DNA from: Nymphaea colorata
Lineage: Eukaryota; Streptophyta; Magnoliopsida; Nymphaeales; Nymphaeaceae
DNA: 64,000 bases
NCBI RefSeq assembly: GCF_008831285.2
Contig: NC_045146.1
Span: 20,351,289-20,415,288 of the forward strand
Reading direction: 5' to 3'
Shown here: piece after piece, positions 62,579-64,000 of the stretch
Layout of the letters: each line of letters opens with the position of its first letter
Position numbering within the stretch: the stretch's first letter is position 1
The notes under the pieces: generated by a model
Databases searched by the model: none
Told to the model about the DNA's origin: nothing
Seen by the model: only the letters and a program-made list of their open reading frames with translations
Position numbers and translations under genes: made by a program

Positions 62579-62955
62579 GGTGGTCCGGTGGAGATGGTGT
62601 GCGGCGGTGGCGGTCTGGGCCGTCTGGCGGAGAGGAGAGGACTGGATAGATAGTCGACGGAAGAGAGAGAAAAGGGGAAAAGAACTTATAACCGATCAAT
62701 TTTTACCCTAAACCGGTGAACCGGTTTTGGTAAATTTGTGTTATCGGTTTTCAAAATTTAAACGGTTTTATATAAACGAGTCGAGTCGAGTATAAACGAG
62801 TCGAGTTCTTAAAACTCGAACTCGACTCGTTTACTCATTCGAGTTTCATTGTAAGCTTGAACTCGACTCGTTTATAAACGAGTCGAGCTCGAGCTGAGTT
62901 TAACCGGGCGAGTTCGAGTCGAGCCCGAGCTGGCTCGACTCGTTGTGCAACCCTA

Positions 62956-62963
62956 ATCTACCT
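62956..62963. repeat. Target-site duplication, right copy (ATCTACCT)
   Basis: Directly follows the right terminus (CCCTA at 62951-62955) of the hAT element and matches 60062-60069 exactly. Confidence 0.9.
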
Positions 62964-63202
62964 TTAGTAACTAGCTAGGATAAGGCAGAGGAGTGTGGTA
63001 CATGCATGTGCGGACCATAAAAATAATATAGGAGTCATTTAGTTGGGAAAGCATATCATACTAGAGAGGGTAAGATGGTGATGAGTTGTAGGAAGATCGA
63101 TTGTGCATGTATCATAACAACCCTGCCCACTCGGACAATGGGCTTCGGCTGGTAGCTGGTGGATTCCAACCGACCTCCTAACAGCTTTGGTTTCAACCCT
63201 AA
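62964..63202. other. Intergenic
   Basis: Short stretch between the hAT element and the next repeat; no gene seen. Confidence 0.5.
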
Positions 63203-64000
63203 GGGCCCGTTTGATGGGCGGGGTAAATTGAGAGGAACGGTTGAAAAATGTACGGGCGGATGAAATTTCACCCGCCTGACTGAAAACGTAATAAACATGG
63301 TGAAAGTTCACTCGTTTGACGTAAATGGGAGCGGGTGAAACTTCAACCGCTCGAAAGTCCGAGCTCGCAGCTCGGACTTTCGACCGGGTGAAGTTTCACC
63401 CGCTCGACATGTTTGCCTTTTCACCCCAATTCCTCCCGCTCGACATGTTTGCTTCTTCACCCTTCTTCCTCCCTCCGCTGCTCCTCCTCCCTCGCCGTCG
63501 CCTTCTCACCGTCGCACCAGAGGCGTCTGCTGGTTCCCTTTCTCTCTTGCTCGCAGCTCCGCTCCTTCGCTGGTTCGCCAACGCCATAGTCGCCGCTCTC
63601 AAGTAACGATTTCTCCTTTTTTCTTGCTCTGTCCCTTTCAGAAACACCCAAATCTATTTGTTCTCTGTTTTTACACATTGCTGTCGTTGTCTCTCTTTCT
63701 CTCTCGTTGTTGCTTCTATTGCTCTCGTTGCATGTAGATTCCATAGTTTATAGAGAGAAGGAAGGGGACGGTAGGTTGAGCTACGTGGGAGAAATCTGTC
63801 TATCTCTCTCTCTCTCTCTTTCTCTGTTGTTGAGGTCCAGATTTCTTAGACGTTTCGTGTTTTGCTTATTAGTTCAAGATTTAGTTCTTCGCTGACCTTT
63901 ATCTACAGTCGGGGATTCGAAGAATTTTCTGTTTAGTCCGTGTTTTTTTTGGATCTCCAGTATAGTAATTGTCTGGATTTCCTGAAGAGTTGCTGATTGC
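63203..64000. mobile_element. Left part of a palindrome-rich repeat, cut by window edge
   Basis: It opens with GGGCCCGTTTGATGGGCGGG after TAA, the usual look of a plant DNA-transposon terminus. Four GGGTGAA-TTCACCC palindromes follow at 63255-63276, 63297-63314, 63329-63352 and 63381-63406. From 63400 on the DNA is CT-rich, with frames such as 63325-63606 that lack family signatures. CT runs lie near 63690-63705 and 63800-63822. The right end is beyond the window, so the class is not settled. Confidence 0.5.
63329..63405. repeat. Hairpin with 37-bp arms
   Basis: Arms 63329-63365 and 63369-63405 are reverse complements with two mismatches, separated by only three bases (CGC). The outer part of each arm is the GAGCGGGTGAAA motif and the inner part is TCGAAAGTCCGAGCT. 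Confidence 0.92.

Larger units (their letters stand above)
60070..62955. mobile_element. Non-autonomous hAT-type transposon carrying host gene DNA
   Basis: The element spans 2886 bp. The left terminus TAGGGCTGCACACGAGCCGA and the reverse complement of the right terminus, TAGGGTTGCACAACGAGTCG, are inverted repeats (12 bases with one mismatch, then further similarity). An exact 8-bp duplication, ATCTACCT, flanks it. TAGGG-type ends with 8-bp duplications define the hAT superfamily. Just inside each end lies a block of CGAGCTCGA/GACTCG units (about 60082-60205 and 62776-62942), as expected of subterminal transposase-binding repeats. No transposase frame (no BED finger or hAT dimerisation region) is seen, so it needs a helper. 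The inside contains a spliced MATE-gene fragment on the minus strand, two local tandem duplications and a GC-rich part near 62150-62640. The exact target duplication suggests insertion was not very ancient. Confidence 0.88.

Overview
The window is nuclear DNA of a flowering plant. It has GT-AG introns in family-typical places, TATA boxes, a plant cytosolic tRNA-Leu, plant-specific gene families (DUF538, HD-Zip class I, CYP78A, EMB8-type hydrolase, At1g16860/SHOU4-type membrane protein), many AT and CT/GA microsatellites, and DNA transposon and copia debris. Species cannot be fixed from the sequence alone. Genes are sparse, six intact protein genes plus one tRNA in 64 kb, with long AT-rich gaps.

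Layout: (1) edge repeat at 1-431. (2) Single-exon DUF538 gene (+) at 2884-3348. (3) Plastid-type 6-phosphogluconolactonase (-), three exons, 6380-8271. (4) Truncated U2 snRNA copy (-) at 9990-10024. (5) Eight-exon EMB8-like alpha/beta hydrolase (+), 11159-16597. (6) Gene-poor stretch with a decayed copia polyprotein near 23.4 kb and a hAT-like relic near 27.6 kb. (7) CYP78A cytochrome P450 (-), two exons, 28251-29949. (8) About 12 kb with no clear gene. (9) At1g16860/SHOU4-like membrane protein (-), four exons, 42591-45480. (10) tRNA-Leu(UAG) (-), 46463-46542. (11) About 8 kb with no clear gene. (12) HD-Zip class I gene of the ATHB7/12 type (+), two exons, 54794-57107. (13) A complete non-autonomous hAT-type transposon, 60070-62955, with 8-bp target duplication and inverted termini, carrying a spliced but frameshifted piece of a MATE transporter gene. 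(14) The start of another palindrome-rich repeat, from about 63203 to the window edge.

The genes are independent transcription units rather than a pathway or cluster: one serves plastid pentose-phosphate metabolism, one organ growth (CYP78A), one stress/ABA transcription (HD-Zip I), one cell-wall trafficking (SHOU4-like), and two are poorly characterised (DUF538, EMB8-like). I reconstructed all exon boundaries by hand from splice sites, reading phase and family alignment from memory; every multi-exon model closes in frame. The most notable find is the hAT element with the captured MATE exons. Second tier: a one-residue insertion in the HD-Zip homeodomain, a U2 fragment with an altered branch-recognition site, and a palindrome array ending in a 37-bp-arm hairpin near 63.3 kb.
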